Below are positions 6,560 to 6,569 of a stretch of DNA of 6,569 nt, one piece after another. A program made the position numbers and the translations under genes. How positions within the stretch are numbered: position 1 is the stretch's first letter; each line of letters starts with the position of its first letter. A model generated the notes under the pieces. It was not told the origin of the DNA. It saw only the letters and a program-made list of their open reading frames with translations, and ran no database searches. The stretch is from an uncultured Sulfurovum sp. Its GTDB lineage: Bacteria; Campylobacterota; Campylobacteria; Campylobacterales; Sulfurovaceae. Location of the stretch: assembly GCA_947313765.1 (NCBI GenBank), contig CAMZNQ010000243.1, positions 1 through 6,569 on the forward strand, written 5' to 3'.

Positions 6560-6569
6560 GAAATGTAAA

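Overview
The window looks like a piece of a Campylobacterota (epsilonproteobacterial) chromosome. The DNA is AT-rich, the S-adenosylmethionine synthetase has the Campylobacter-type N-terminus (MYLFTSEVVSPGHPDKCADI), and the promoters show a TATAAT-like -10 box but no recognisable -35. I cannot fix the genus. Every supported gene lies on the minus strand, so transcription runs from high to low coordinates.

Region 1 (about 6330-6569) is the end of an rRNA operon: an almost complete 5S rRNA, then about 110 bp holding only a weak hairpin and the presumed prfB promoter. Region 2 (4755-6330) holds prfB (release factor 2, encoded without the programmed frameshift) and a small MOSC-domain protein. 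Region 3 (4645-4754) is a compact boundary: a convincing AT-rich intrinsic terminator for prfB-MOSC, whose T-tract runs into the promoter of the next operon.

Region 4 (1-4644) is a tightly packed operon in the order lsrG-like isomerase/monooxygenase-fold protein, class II aldolase, lsrK-like autoinducer-2 kinase, metK, wbpB (cut by the window edge). Junctions are 3 bp, a 13-bp overlap, 19 bp and 0 bp.

The point of interest is this operon. The kinase resembles E. coli LsrK along its whole length, including the far C-terminus, and the small ABM-fold protein resembles LsrG, so the first three genes look like an autoinducer-2 (DPD) phosphorylation and breakdown pathway. There is no LsrF thiolase; a stand-alone class II (zinc) aldolase related to the aldolase half of YuxG/RhaD-type fusions takes its place. 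No lsrACDB transporter or lsrR is visible. Linkage to metK ties the cassette to the SAM cycle, whose LuxS branch generates DPD. I infer a salvage route for the ribose carbon of spent SAM, or an alternative AI-2 quenching pathway. The last gene, wbpB, belongs to nucleotide-sugar synthesis for surface polysaccharide and may simply ride on the same transcript.
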